DNA of 64,000 nt, from the NCBI GenBank assembly GCA_002069785.1, contig MWCA01000006.1, positions 39,685 through 103,684 of the forward strand. Direction: 5' to 3'. Source of the DNA: Lentisphaerae bacterium ADurb.Bin242 (GTDB lineage Bacteria; Verrucomicrobiota; Lentisphaeria; Victivallales; UBA1829). Below are positions 1 to 8,110 of this stretch, one piece after another. The notes under the pieces are model-generated. The model saw only the letters and a program-made list of their open reading frames with translations, did no database searches and had not been told where the DNA came from. The position numbers and the translations under genes are program-made. Each line of letters opens with the position of its first letter. Position 1 is the first letter of the stretch.

Positions 1-1094
1 TCCTGATGGTCGGCCTTCACGGAAGCGGCAAGACGACCACCAGCGCGAAACTGGCGCTTTACCTCAAGGCCCGCAATAAAAAGGTCATGATGGCCGCCTG
101 CGACGTGTACCGTCCCGCCGCCATCGACCAGCTCGAAATCCTCGGGCGCGACAACGGGATTCCCGTTCATGCCGAACGGGGCAATCCGGACGTCGCCTCC
201 ATCGCGGGGAACGCGGTCGCCGCCGCGAAGGAAAAACATTTTGATTATCTGATTCTGGACACGGCCGGACGCCTTCAGATCGACACCTCGATGGTCCAGG
301 AGCTGATCCGCCTGAAACAGGTCACGAACGCGGGCGAAGTGCTGCTGGTGGCGGACGCCGCGCTCGGCCAGCAGGCGGTCTCGGTGGCGAAGCACTTCAA
401 CGACGCCCTTTCCCTGACCGGCGTGGTGCTGACCAAGCTCGACGGCGATGCGCGCGGCGGCGCGGCGGTCTCCATCCGCAAGGTCGCCGGATGTCCCATC
501 AAGTTCGTGGGACTGGGCGAAAAACTGGAAAACCTCGACGTCTTCCATCCCGACCGCATGGCCTCCCGGATCCTCGGTATGGGCGATATCGTTTCGCTGG
601 TGGAAAAAGCGGCGGAAAAGTTCGATCAGGAAGAAAGCGAGCGCCTGAAACAGAAGCTCAAGAAAAACGAGTTCGACCTGAACGATTTTCTCGGACAGCT
701 CCGGCAGATGTCCCGGCTGGGCGGAATCGAAACGATTCTCAAATTCCTGCCCGGCGGCGGCAAGCTGGCAGAGCTCCCCGACCTGGACCCGAAGCAGTTC
801 AAGCGCATGGAGGCGATCATCTGCTCCATGACGAAGGCGGAGCGCGAGAATGTGGACCTGATCGACCTCTCGCGCAAAAAACGGATCGCAAAGGGTTGCG
901 GCTGCGGGATCGAGGAGGTCGGACGGCTGGTCAAGCAGTTCTCCACCATGAAGACCATGATGAAACGGAACGGCCTCCTGGGCCGCATGATGTCCGGGGC
1001 CGCGCCGCTTTCCACGGCGATGCCGGGCTACCGCAATCCGGGCAGCCGGGGCAGCAACTTTACCCCGCCGAAAAAGAAACGGAAAAAACACTGA
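1..1094 (+). CDS. ffh: Signal recognition particle GTPase Ffh (SRP54), 5' end cut by the window
   Basis: Ffh binds 4.5S RNA and nascent signal sequences and delivers ribosomes to FtsY at the inner membrane. The reading frame is already open at the window edge, so the N domain and true start lie upstream. Visible are the G1 loop (GLHGSGKTTT), the DTAGR G3 motif, TKLDGDARGG (G4), the GLGEKLENLDVF segment (G5 region), then a methionine-rich M domain and a basic tail (PPKKKRKKH). In the M domain the usual RIAxGSG RNA-binding signature reads RIAKGCGCG, with Cys in place of Ser, which is odd. lpxB follows after one base, suggesting co-transcription. The family assignment is secure. Confidence 0.96.
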   Translation, partial: LMVGLHGSGKTTTSAKLALYLKARNKKVMMAACDVYRPAAIDQLEILGRDNGIPVHAERGNPDVASIAGNAVAAAKEKHFDYLILDTAGRLQIDTSMVQELIRLKQVTNAGEVLLVADAALGQQAVSVAKHFNDALSLTGVVLTKLDGDARGGAAVSIRKVAGCPIKFVGLGEKLENLDVFHPDRMASRILGMGDIVSLVEKAAEKFDQEESERLKQKLKKNEFDLNDFLGQLRQMSRLGGIETILKFLPGGGKLAELPDLDPKQFKRMEAIICSMTKAERENVDLIDLSRKKRIAKGCGCGIEEVGRLVKQFSTMKTMMKRNGLLGRMMSGAAPLSTAMPGYRNPGSRGSNFTPPKKKRKKH

Positions 1095-1095
1095 G

Positions 1096-2280
1096 ATGAT
1101 CCCGAACCCGAAAGTATGGCTGATCGCCGGGGAAGCCTCCGGCGATCTCTACGGCGCGCAGCTGGCCGCCGACCTTTTCAAGCTGAATCCCCGGGCGGAG
1201 CTTTCCGGCATGGGCGGCGTGAAAATGAAGGAAGCGGGAGTTCATATTCTGGTCGATTCCTCCGAACTGGGCGTGGTCGGGCTCATCGAGGTGCTGGGGT
1301 CCATTTTCAAGTTCATCCGGATTTTCTATTTCCTGCTGCGGAAAGCGGCGGAGAATCCCCCCGACGCCGTGGTGCTGATCGATTATCCCGGTTTCAACAT
1401 CCGCCTGGCGAAACGCCTGAAGAAGATGGGGATTCCCGTGATCTGGTACATCAGCCCGCAGGTGTGGGTCTGGCGGAAGTCCAATATCCCGAAACTGGCG
1501 CGGTACTGCACGAAAATGCTGGTGATCTTCCCGTTCGAGGTCGAGGTCTACAAGGACAGCGGGCTGGATGTGGAGTTCGTGGGGCATCCGCTGGTAGAGA
1601 TTGTCCAGGAACGCCGCGACCCGGCTCTGGCGCGCGACCCGAACCGGATTCTTCTCCTGCCCGGCAGCCGCCGGAGCGAGACGAAGCGTCTGCTGTATCC
1701 GATGCTCCGGACGGTTTCCCTTCTGAAGGAACGGCGGCCGGAACTGGAATTCGTCGTGGCGTCACCCCGGAAGAAGGTGGCCGACGATGTGTTGCGCGAC
1801 CTGAAAGAGTTCCGCGAAACCCATCCGGAAATTGCCCTGCCGGAGATTCCGGTCGTCTGCGGCGAAACGGCGCGCTGTCTCCAGACATGCGCCGCCGGAT
1901 TCGCCGCGTCGGGGACGGTCACGGTGGAATGCGCGATCGCGGGGCTTCCGCTGGTCGTTGCCTATCGCCTCAACCCGGTCACCTTCCTGCTGGCGCGCCT
2001 GATCATCCGGAAGCTCTTCCGGAACGCCTTCACCATGCCGAACATCATCCTGAACCGGGTGGTCTTCGAAGAATTTCTCCAGCACCAGATTGTGCCGGAG
2101 GTCCTTGCCGGGGCCATGGAACGGATTCTGCCCGGGGGCGACCGCCGGGACCGGGTGCTGGCGGACATGGACGAAATGACCCGGGATATATCCGGGGGCG
2201 TGAAGGGCGCGGGCATGAACGCCGTGTCCGCGGTGCTTTCGGTGGTGAATAAAAAGGGAAGGGACGGAGGATCGGTATGA
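1096..2280 (+). CDS. lpxB: Lipid-A-disaccharide synthase
   Basis: LpxB condenses UDP-2,3-diacylglucosamine with lipid X to form the lipid A disaccharide on the cytoplasmic face of the inner membrane. At 394 residues it has normal family length. The GEASGDLYG motif near residues 11-19, the IDYPGFN segment, the ISPQVWVW stretch and the VGHPLVE motif are all typical of glycosyltransferase family 19. It starts one base after the ffh stop. The last four bases overlap the start of the next gene (ATGA), indicating translational coupling. Its presence implies an LPS-type outer membrane. Confidence 0.96.
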   Translation: MIPNPKVWLIAGEASGDLYGAQLAADLFKLNPRAELSGMGGVKMKEAGVHILVDSSELGVVGLIEVLGSIFKFIRIFYFLLRKAAENPPDAVVLIDYPGFNIRLAKRLKKMGIPVIWYISPQVWVWRKSNIPKLARYCTKMLVIFPFEVEVYKDSGLDVEFVGHPLVEIVQERRDPALARDPNRILLLPGSRRSETKRLLYPMLRTVSLLKERRPELEFVVASPRKKVADDVLRDLKEFRETHPEIALPEIPVVCGETARCLQTCAAGFAASGTVTVECAIAGLPLVVAYRLNPVTFLLARLIIRKLFRNAFTMPNIILNRVVFEEFLQHQIVPEVLAGAMERILPGGDRRDRVLADMDEMTRDISGGVKGAGMNAVSAVLSVVNKKGRDGGSV

Positions 2281-2972
2281 GTGCGGAACGGGACTGGTAT
2301 CGGGATGAGGTCCGTCAGATCGGGACGGATTACGCTTCGGTCGACGAAGTGGCTTCCTACGATGCGCGAATGCGGAAAATACGGGATGTCGAAGCGGAAA
2401 ACCGGGAAATCCTTTCGCTTCTGAAAGTCTCTTCCGGTTCCTCGGTTCTCGAGATCGGCACCGGCACGGGCGCTTTTGCCCGGACCGCCGCCCGGCAGGG
2501 CGTCCGCGTGACGGCGCTCGACATTTCTCCGGTCATGCTCGCCTATGCGGAACAGTGCGTGAAAAAGGAAGGATTGTCAGGCATCCGTTTCGTCCGGGCG
2601 GGATTCCTGAGTTTCGAGGCGGAAAAGGAAAGCTTCGACGGAGCCGTTTCCGGGCTGGCGCTCCATCATCTTCCGGAACCGTGGAAGGCGGTCGCGCTCC
2701 GGCGTGTCGCCGACGCCCTGAAACCGGGCGCCCGATTCTGTCTGAACGACGTGGTGTTCCGCTGGAAGCCGGGGGAGGCTCCGGAGGCGTATTTCGCCCG
2801 GATCGTGGAGCTGGCGCCCGGAAGCCGGAAAAATTTTGCGCGGCACATCGCCGAGGAATTCAGCACGCTGGAATGGATCATGGACGGCCTTCTGGAACGG
2901 GCCGGTTTTGCAATCGAACACAAGAGCTGTCAGCACGATTTTCTTTTCAGCTACGGCTGCCGGAAAAAATAA
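2277..2972 (+). CDS. Class I SAM-dependent methyltransferase
   Basis: A 231-residue protein with a Rossmann-type methyltransferase fold. Motif I reads VLEIGTGTG (residues about 57-65), followed by an acidic end of strand 2 (VTALDIS) and a SGLALHHLPEP motif comparable to the post-motif regions of UbiE/menaquinone-type enzymes. The substrate cannot be told from sequence. It overlaps lpxB by four bases and is followed after 27 bases by a small membrane protein, so it sits in the same operon as ffh-lpxB, which may be chance rather than functional linkage. Confidence 0.85.
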   Translation: MSAERDWYRDEVRQIGTDYASVDEVASYDARMRKIRDVEAENREILSLLKVSSGSSVLEIGTGTGAFARTAARQGVRVTALDISPVMLAYAEQCVKKEGLSGIRFVRAGFLSFEAEKESFDGAVSGLALHHLPEPWKAVALRRVADALKPGARFCLNDVVFRWKPGEAPEAYFARIVELAPGSRKNFARHIAEEFSTLEWIMDGLLERAGFAIEHKSCQHDFLFSYGCRKK

Positions 2973-2999
2973 CCACCCTCCCGGGGAAAGGACGACAGG

Positions 3000-3503
3000 A
3001 TGAACATGGAAACGGACAACGATCAGAAAAATCGCAGGCGGGATTTTCTTTTTTTCGGGATCGGGCTTTTGTGGGGCGCGGCCCTGGTACTGCTGGGGGG
3101 AGTGCTGTTCCTGCGCTCGAACCTGATCCGGGAGAGAGAATGCGCCCTTTCCTACGAGGAGACTGTCCGGCTTTTCCCGCAGAAAGTCGCATCCGTGGAA
3201 GGGTGGACCGTCCGGACGGTTCCCTGCGGACTGCCGGCTCCGGTTCCCGGCAGCCGCATCACGGTTTTCGAGATCTGCTCCCGCAAGTATGCGGGACGCA
3301 TTCTGGAGGATTCCCCGTCCCGGAAGACCGCGGCCGTGCTCCCGTGCAAGATGGCGGTCTACGAGCGGGACGGCAAGGTGTATCTGGCCCGCCTGAACGG
3401 AAGCCTCTTCATGCGTCTGCTGGGCGGCGTTCCCGCCGGGGTATTTGCGGAGGGGGTCCTTCCCGAGCAGAAAAGGATGCTGGACGGCTTGCTCAAGGAA
3501 TGA
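3000..3503 (+). CDS. DUF302-like protein with N-terminal membrane anchor
   Basis: A 167-residue protein. Residues about 17-39 form one hydrophobic membrane segment (FLFFGIGLLWGAALVLLGGV), after a charged cytoplasmic N terminus. The remainder contains a FEICSRKYAGRILEDSP stretch and an LPCKMAVYERDGKVYLARLN core that resemble the DUF302 fold (the 'EIC...LPCR..VY..' pattern). The molecular function of DUF302 is unknown; the usual form lacks this anchor. A Shine-Dalgarno-like GGGGAAAGGA lies upstream of the ATG. It ends the ffh-lpxB-methyltransferase run. Confidence 0.7.
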   Translation: MNMETDNDQKNRRRDFLFFGIGLLWGAALVLLGGVLFLRSNLIRERECALSYEETVRLFPQKVASVEGWTVRTVPCGLPAPVPGSRITVFEICSRKYAGRILEDSPSRKTAAVLPCKMAVYERDGKVYLARLNGSLFMRLLGGVPAGVFAEGVLPEQKRMLDGLLKE

Positions 3504-3529
3504 ATCTCCGTCATTATTCGTCCGGGAAT

Positions 3530-3559
3530 TTGATTTCCCGCCGATCCGCAGTATAGTAT
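3530..3559 (+). promoter_or_regulatory. Candidate sigma-70 promoter for ilvC
   Basis: TTGATT and TAGTAT hexamers separated by 18 bases, about 75 bases upstream of the ilvC start codon, in the only non-coding gap between the DUF302 gene and ilvC. Prediction from consensus only. Confidence 0.4.
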
Positions 3560-3633
3560 ACGGTTCAATTTTTCGATTCAAAAAAAGAATTGGGGATCAA
3601 ACCGCGGGCACCCCTCCCGCAAAGGAGTAAAAA

Positions 3634-4626
3634 ATGGACAAGGTGAAAATCCTGCACGACAAAGATGCCGACGCATCTTTCCTGAATGGAAAAACCGTGG
3701 CCGTCATCGGCTATGGGAGCCAGGGCTCGGCGCAGGCTCTCTGTATGAGGGATTCCGGCGTCAATGTAATCATCGGTTCCAGGAAGGGGCCTTCTTTCGA
3801 ACGCGCTGTCGCGGACGGATTTCAGGTTATGTCCGCCGCGGAAGCCGCGGCGAAAGCGGATATCATCCATATTTTGCTGCCGGACGAATTCCACAAGTCG
3901 ACCTATGACAACGAGATCAAGCAGTACATGAAGCCCGGCAAGACGCTTTCCTGCTCCCATGGCTTCAACATCGTCTTCAAGCAGATCCTTCCGCCCGAAG
4001 GCTGCGACGTGATCATGGTTGCGCCCAAGAGTCCCGCCACCGAGGAGCGCAAAGCGTTCCTGGCCGGGTTCGGCGTTCCGGGACTGGTCGCAGTGGCGCA
4101 GAACGCCACCGGCAAGGCCCTCAAGACCGCGCTGGCCATGGCCAAGGCGATGGGCTTCACCCGCGCCGGCGTCCTGGAATGCACCTTTGAACAGGAGACG
4201 TATGAAGACCTCTTCGGCGAACAGAACGTCCTCTGCGGCGGCTGCGTCGACCTGATGAAATACGGATTCGAAGTGCTGGTCGAAGCCGGATATCCTCCGG
4301 AAATGGCCTATTTCGAGTGCATCCACGAACTTAAGCTGATCGTCGACCTGATCTACGAGGGCGGCATCCAGAAGATGAACGCCGTCATTTCCAATACCGC
4401 CGAATTCGGCGAGTACTACAACGGCCCGCAGATCATCACTCCGGACGTCAAGGAGAGAATGAAAGCCTCCCTCAAGCGGATCGAGAGCGGCGAATTTGCG
4501 AAGATTTTCCTCGACGAGATGAAGAACGGCGCCCCGAATCTTCTCGCCAAACGCAAAGCGCTGGGCGACCACATCGCGGAAGTCACCGGACGGAACATCC
4601 GCGCCCTTTTCGAGCGCAAGGGATGA
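3634..4626 (+). CDS. ilvC: Ketol-acid reductoisomerase
   Basis: IlvC isomerises and reduces acetolactate or acetohydroxybutyrate in valine, isoleucine and leucine synthesis. The 330-residue length fits the short class I form. The dinucleotide-binding GYGSQGSAQ motif lies at about residues 26-34, followed by an IIGSRKG loop suggesting NADPH use. [26 protein letters not shown] and [12 protein letters not shown] mark the knotted acetohydroxyacid domain. The PKGPGHxVR motif of most class I enzymes reads PKSPATEER here, closer to the class II PKCPGTEVR. A GGAG Shine-Dalgarno (AAAGGAG) precedes the ATG and a strong terminator follows, so it is monocistronic; no ilvB/ilvN nearby. Confidence 0.93.
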   Translation: MDKVKILHDKDADASFLNGKTVAVIGYGSQGSAQALCMRDSGVNVIIGSRKGPSFERAVADGFQVMSAAEAAAKADIIHILLPDEFHKSTYDNEIKQYMKPGKTLSCSHGFNIVFKQILPPEGCDVIMVAPKSPATEERKAFLAGFGVPGLVAVAQNATGKALKTALAMAKAMGFTRAGVLECTFEQETYEDLFGEQNVLCGGCVDLMKYGFEVLVEAGYPPEMAYFECIHELKLIVDLIYEGGIQKMNAVISNTAEFGEYYNGPQIITPDVKERMKASLKRIESGEFAKIFLDEMKNGAPNLLAKRKALGDHIAEVTGRNIRALFERKG

Positions 4627-4651
4627 GCTTCCGGCGGGAACATCGTTCCAT

Positions 4652-4685
4652 AAAAAAAGCGTCCCGGCGTCGGGACGCTTTTTTT
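4652..4685 (+). terminator. Intrinsic terminator after ilvC
   Basis: Perfect stem AAAAAAAGCGTCCCG / CGGGACGCTTTTTTT around a four-base loop, ending in an uninterrupted T tract. The A-rich left arm could also serve the opposite strand. Confidence 0.92.
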
Positions 4686-4752
4686 ATGCGCGGAAGGAAA
4701 GATTTTTCAAAAAACGGGAAGTCCGGAAAACGCGTTTTTTCATGAAAGATAC

Positions 4753-4781
4753 TTGAAAAAAGGATGTTTTTGTGCGATATT
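4753..4781 (+). promoter_or_regulatory. Candidate sigma-70 promoter for carB
   Basis: TTGAAA and GATATT separated by 17 bases, about 60 bases upstream of the chosen carB start at 4840. Consensus-based prediction. Confidence 0.5.
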
Positions 4782-4839
4782 ACCTGAATTTACCCGATAT
4801 TTCAACCTGCCATACAGAGAGAAGGAAAAGGTCAAAATC

Positions 4840-7800
4840 ATGTCGAGACGTGATGACATCAAAAAAATTCTGATTATCGGTTCCGGTCCTATCGTCATCG
4901 GACAGGCCTGCGAGTTCGATTATTCCGGGACCCAGGCGTGCAAGGCGCTCAAGGGGGAAGGCTATGAAATCGTTCTGGTGAACTCGAATCCAGCCACGAT
5001 CATGACGGACCCCGGCATGGCGGACCACACCTATATCGAACCTCTTATTGCTTCGCGGGTGGAGCAGATCATTGCCAAAGAGCGTCCGGATGCGCTTCTT
5101 CCGAATCTGGGCGGGCAGACAGCCCTGAATCTTGCTTCCGAACTCAGTGAAAAGGGAATCCTTTCCAAATACAATGTCCAGGTGATCGGAGTCGACCTGA
5201 ATGCGATCAAACGCGGGGAGGACCGTATCGAATTCAAGAAAACCATGAAGAACCTGGGCGTACCGGTGCCGCATTCCGAACCGTCCTACTCTGTGGAAGA
5301 AGCGGAAAAAATCGCGGAGACTCTCGGATATCCCGTGGTGCTGCGTCCGGCCTACACCATGGGCGGAACCGGCGGCGGAATCGTATACAACGTGGAGGAA
5401 TTGCGCCAGACGGCCGCCCGCGGCCTGGCCGCCAGTCTGATCGGGCAGGTCCTTGTGGAGGAATGCGTCCTCGGATGGGAAGAATTGGAACTGGAAGTCG
5501 TCCGGGACGCCAAAGGCCAGAAGATCACCGTCTGTTTCATTGAAAACGTGGACCCGATGGGAGTTCATACCGGCGACAGTTTCTGTGTCGCTCCGATGCT
5601 GACCGTTTCGGAAGAAGTGCAGAAGAAGCTTCAGGAATATTCCTACCGGATCGTGGACGCCATCGGCGTGACCGGCGGCACCAACGTCCAGTTTGCGCAT
5701 AACCGCGAAGACGGACGCATCGTGGTGATCGAGATCAATCCGAGAACCTCCCGCTCTTCCGCACTGGCTTCCAAAGCGACCGGTTTTCCGATCGCGATGG
5801 TTTCCACCAAGCTGGCCGCCGGCCTGACGCTGGATGAAATCCCCTATTGGCGGGACGGCTCTCTTGAAAAATATACGCCCTCCGGCGATTATGTGGTCGT
5901 GAAATTTGCCCGCTGGGCGTTCGAGAAATTCCCGCAGGCGAAAAGGACGCTCGGCACCCAGATGAAAGCGGTGGGCGAAGTAATGTCCATCGGCAAAAAC
6001 TTCAAGGAGGCCTTCCAGAAGGCGATCCGTTCGCTTGAAATCGGCCGTTCCGGGCTCGGGCAGGTCAAAAAGTTTCAGGCTCTCTCTCTGGATGAACTCC
6101 GCCGTCAGCTGGTGTCTCCCACCGATGAACGCTTCTTCCTGATCTATGAAGCCATGCTGAAAGGAATGACGGTGGAAGAAGTGGTTAAAATGACCTCGAT
6201 CAGCCGTTATTTCATTGAACAGATGCGCGAGATCGCCGACTGTGAGATCGAGCTTTCCAAATATGCATTTCCGAGCTTGCCGCCGGAGCTTCTGAAGAAA
6301 GCCAAGCTTTCCGGATTTTCCGACAGCTATCTGGCCAGGCTTTTCAATACGACCGAGAAAAACGTCCGCAATGCGCGCCGCGCCATCGGCATGAAAGCCT
6401 CGTTCCAGGCTCTCAAGGTCAGCGGCGTGTCGAATGCCGCTTATTATTACTCCACCTATGCGGATGTCCCGGACGAAGTGCCCGTTTCCGACCGCCGGAA
6501 GATTCTTGTTCTCGGCGGCGGCCCGAACCGTATCGGGCAAGGCATCGAGTTTGACTACACCTGTGTCCATGCCGCGTTTACGCTTCGCGACAACGGCTGG
6601 GAATCCATCATGATCAACTGCAATCCGGAAACGGTTTCGACCGATTATGACACCAGCAACAAGCTTTATTTCGAGCCGCTCACGGTGGAAGATGTTCTGG
6701 CCATTTATGAAAAGGAACAGCCGTACGGAGCGATTGTCCAGTTCGGAGGACAAACTCCGCTGAATCTGGCGCAGGCGCTCAAAGATGAAGGCGTCAACAT
6801 CATCGGCACCCAGCCGGAGGGAATCCGTCTGGCCGAGGACCGTGAATATTTCCGCGAACGCATGATCAAGCTGGGGATCCCGCAGCCGGAAAGCGGAACG
6901 GCCCGGTCGCTGGAAGAGGCGGTTGCGCTCGGGACCCGGATCGGGTATCCCGTGATGGTCCGTCCTTCCTTTGTGCTCGGCGGACGCGGCATGGAGGTCA
7001 TTTATGACGAAACCATGCTTCGGAGATACGCCGTTGAAGCGATTCAGGTCAGCCCCGAATATCCGATGCTCGTCGACCGTTTCCTTGACAATGCCATCGA
7101 GTGCGAAGTGGATGCCGTTTCCGACGGAAAGGATACGTTCGTGGCTGCCGTGATGGAGCATATCGAGCTTGCCGGCATCCATTCCGGGGACTCCGCCTGC
7201 GCCATTCCGCCCGTCACCATCTCCAAAGCCCATCAGGAGACGATTCGGAAATATACTGCCGCGATCGCGCAGGATTTCCATGTGATGGGAATTATGAACG
7301 TGCAGTATGCCATCTGCGAAGGCGTGGTTTACATTATCGAAGCCAATCCGCGCGCATCCCGCACGGTTCCCGTGGTTTCCAAGGTGACCGGCGTACCGCT
7401 CGCAAAGCTGTCGACCGAGCTGATGCTCGGCAAGACTCTTGCCCAATGCGGGAAAATCAGGCCCTACGGGAATCGGTTTTTTGGAGTGAAGGAAGCAGTT
7501 TTCCCCTTCAACATGTTCCCGGAAGTCGATCCCGTTCTCGGACCGGAAATGCGCGCGACCGGAGAGGTCATGGGACTGGCGGAAAACTTCGGCCTGGCCT
7601 ACTACAAGGCCGAGGAAGCATCCGGTTATCCGCTCCCGGTTTCGGGCAATGTCCTGATTTCCGTTTCACGGCCCGAACGCAAATACCTTCTGCCGATTGC
7701 AAAAAGCATGCATGAAATGGGGTTCACCATTTATGCAACGGAAGGCACCTCCGCGTTTCTCGATGAGCACAATATTCCCAACACCCGCGTGAAAAAACTG

Positions 7801-8052
7801 CTGGAAGGCCGTCCGAACATCGGCGACATGATCAAAAACAGGCAGCTGAACCTGATTTTCAACACTCCGATCGGACGCGAAGGAAAGAGCAGCGACAGTT
7901 ACATCCGCATGATGGCCATCCAGAACAAAATTCCGTATATGACCACAATTGCGGCGGCAAACGCCAGCGTCAAGGGGATTCAGGCGGTGCGGGCAAATGC
8001 GGATTCCATGCCGAAATCCCTCCAGGAATATCACATCCATCTGAACGATTGA
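4840..8052 (+). CDS. carB: Carbamoyl-phosphate synthase large subunit
   Basis: CarB makes carbamoyl phosphate for arginine and pyrimidine synthesis from bicarbonate, ATP and ammonia delivered by CarA. The start at 4840 (MSRRDDIKK) is chosen because GAGAGAAGGAAAAGG precedes it and the resulting 1070 residues match the usual family length; an in-frame upstream start at 4753 falls inside the predicted promoter. Two ATP-grasp halves are clear: first with GSGPIVIGQACEFDYSG and RPAYTMGGTGGG, second with LGGGPNRIGQGIEFDY and RPSFVLGGRGME, then an MGS-like allosteric domain from about residue 940 (TIYATEGTSAFL). No carA is adjacent. Confidence 0.97.
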   Translation: MSRRDDIKKILIIGSGPIVIGQACEFDYSGTQACKALKGEGYEIVLVNSNPATIMTDPGMADHTYIEPLIASRVEQIIAKERPDALLPNLGGQTALNLASELSEKGILSKYNVQVIGVDLNAIKRGEDRIEFKKTMKNLGVPVPHSEPSYSVEEAEKIAETLGYPVVLRPAYTMGGTGGGIVYNVEELRQTAARGLAASLIGQVLVEECVLGWEELELEVVRDAKGQKITVCFIENVDPMGVHTGDSFCVAPMLTVSEEVQKKLQEYSYRIVDAIGVTGGTNVQFAHNREDGRIVVIEINPRTSRSSALASKATGFPIAMVSTKLAAGLTLDEIPYWRDGSLEKYTPSGDYVVVKFARWAFEKFPQAKRTLGTQMKAVGEVMSIGKNFKEAFQKAIRSLEIGRSGLGQVKKFQALSLDELRRQLVSPTDERFFLIYEAMLKGMTVEEVVKMTSISRYFIEQMREIADCEIELSKYAFPSLPPELLKKAKLSGFSDSYLARLFNTTEKNVRNARRAIGMKASFQALKVSGVSNAAYYYSTYADVPDEVPVSDRRKILVLGGGPNRIGQGIEFDYTCVHAAFTLRDNGWESIMINCNPETVSTDYDTSNKLYFEPLTVEDVLAIYEKEQPYGAIVQFGGQTPLNLAQALKDEGVNIIGTQPEGIRLAEDREYFRERMIKLGIPQPESGTARSLEEAVALGTRIGYPVMVRPSFVLGGRGMEVIYDETMLRRYAVEAIQVSPEYPMLVDRFLDNAIECEVDAVSDGKDTFVAAVMEHIELAGIHSGDSACAIPPVTISKAHQETIRKYTAAIAQDFHVMGIMNVQYAICEGVVYIIEANPRASRTVPVVSKVTGVPLAKLSTELMLGKTLAQCGKIRPYGNRFFGVKEAVFPFNMFPEVDPVLGPEMRATGEVMGLAENFGLAYYKAEEASGYPLPVSGNVLISVSRPERKYLLPIAKSMHEMGFTIYATEGTSAFLDEHNIPNTRVKKLLEGRPNIGDMIKNRQLNLIFNTPIGREGKSSDSYIRMMAIQNKIPYMTTIAAANASVKGIQAVRANADSMPKSLQEYHIHLND

Positions 8053-8067
8053 ATCTTTTCTGAAAAT

Positions 8068-8108
8068 AAAACAGGACGGGACCGGTGCAGACCTTCCCGT
8101 TCTGTTTT
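8068..8108. terminator. Bidirectional terminator between carB and pepF
   Basis: Long inverted repeat AAAACAGGACGGGA / TCCCGTTCTGTTTT with one G-T pair and a 13-base loop. A and T tracts flank both arms, and the two flanking genes converge on it. Confidence 0.85.
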
Positions 8109-8110
8109 CT

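Noticed and set aside
4753..4839. Upstream in-frame start for carB
   Set aside because: It overlaps the predicted promoter and adds residues not found in the family; 4840 has a Shine-Dalgarno and gives the usual length.
4780..7446. Long minus-strand frame opposite carB
   Set aside because: Shadow of carB, no recognisable motif.
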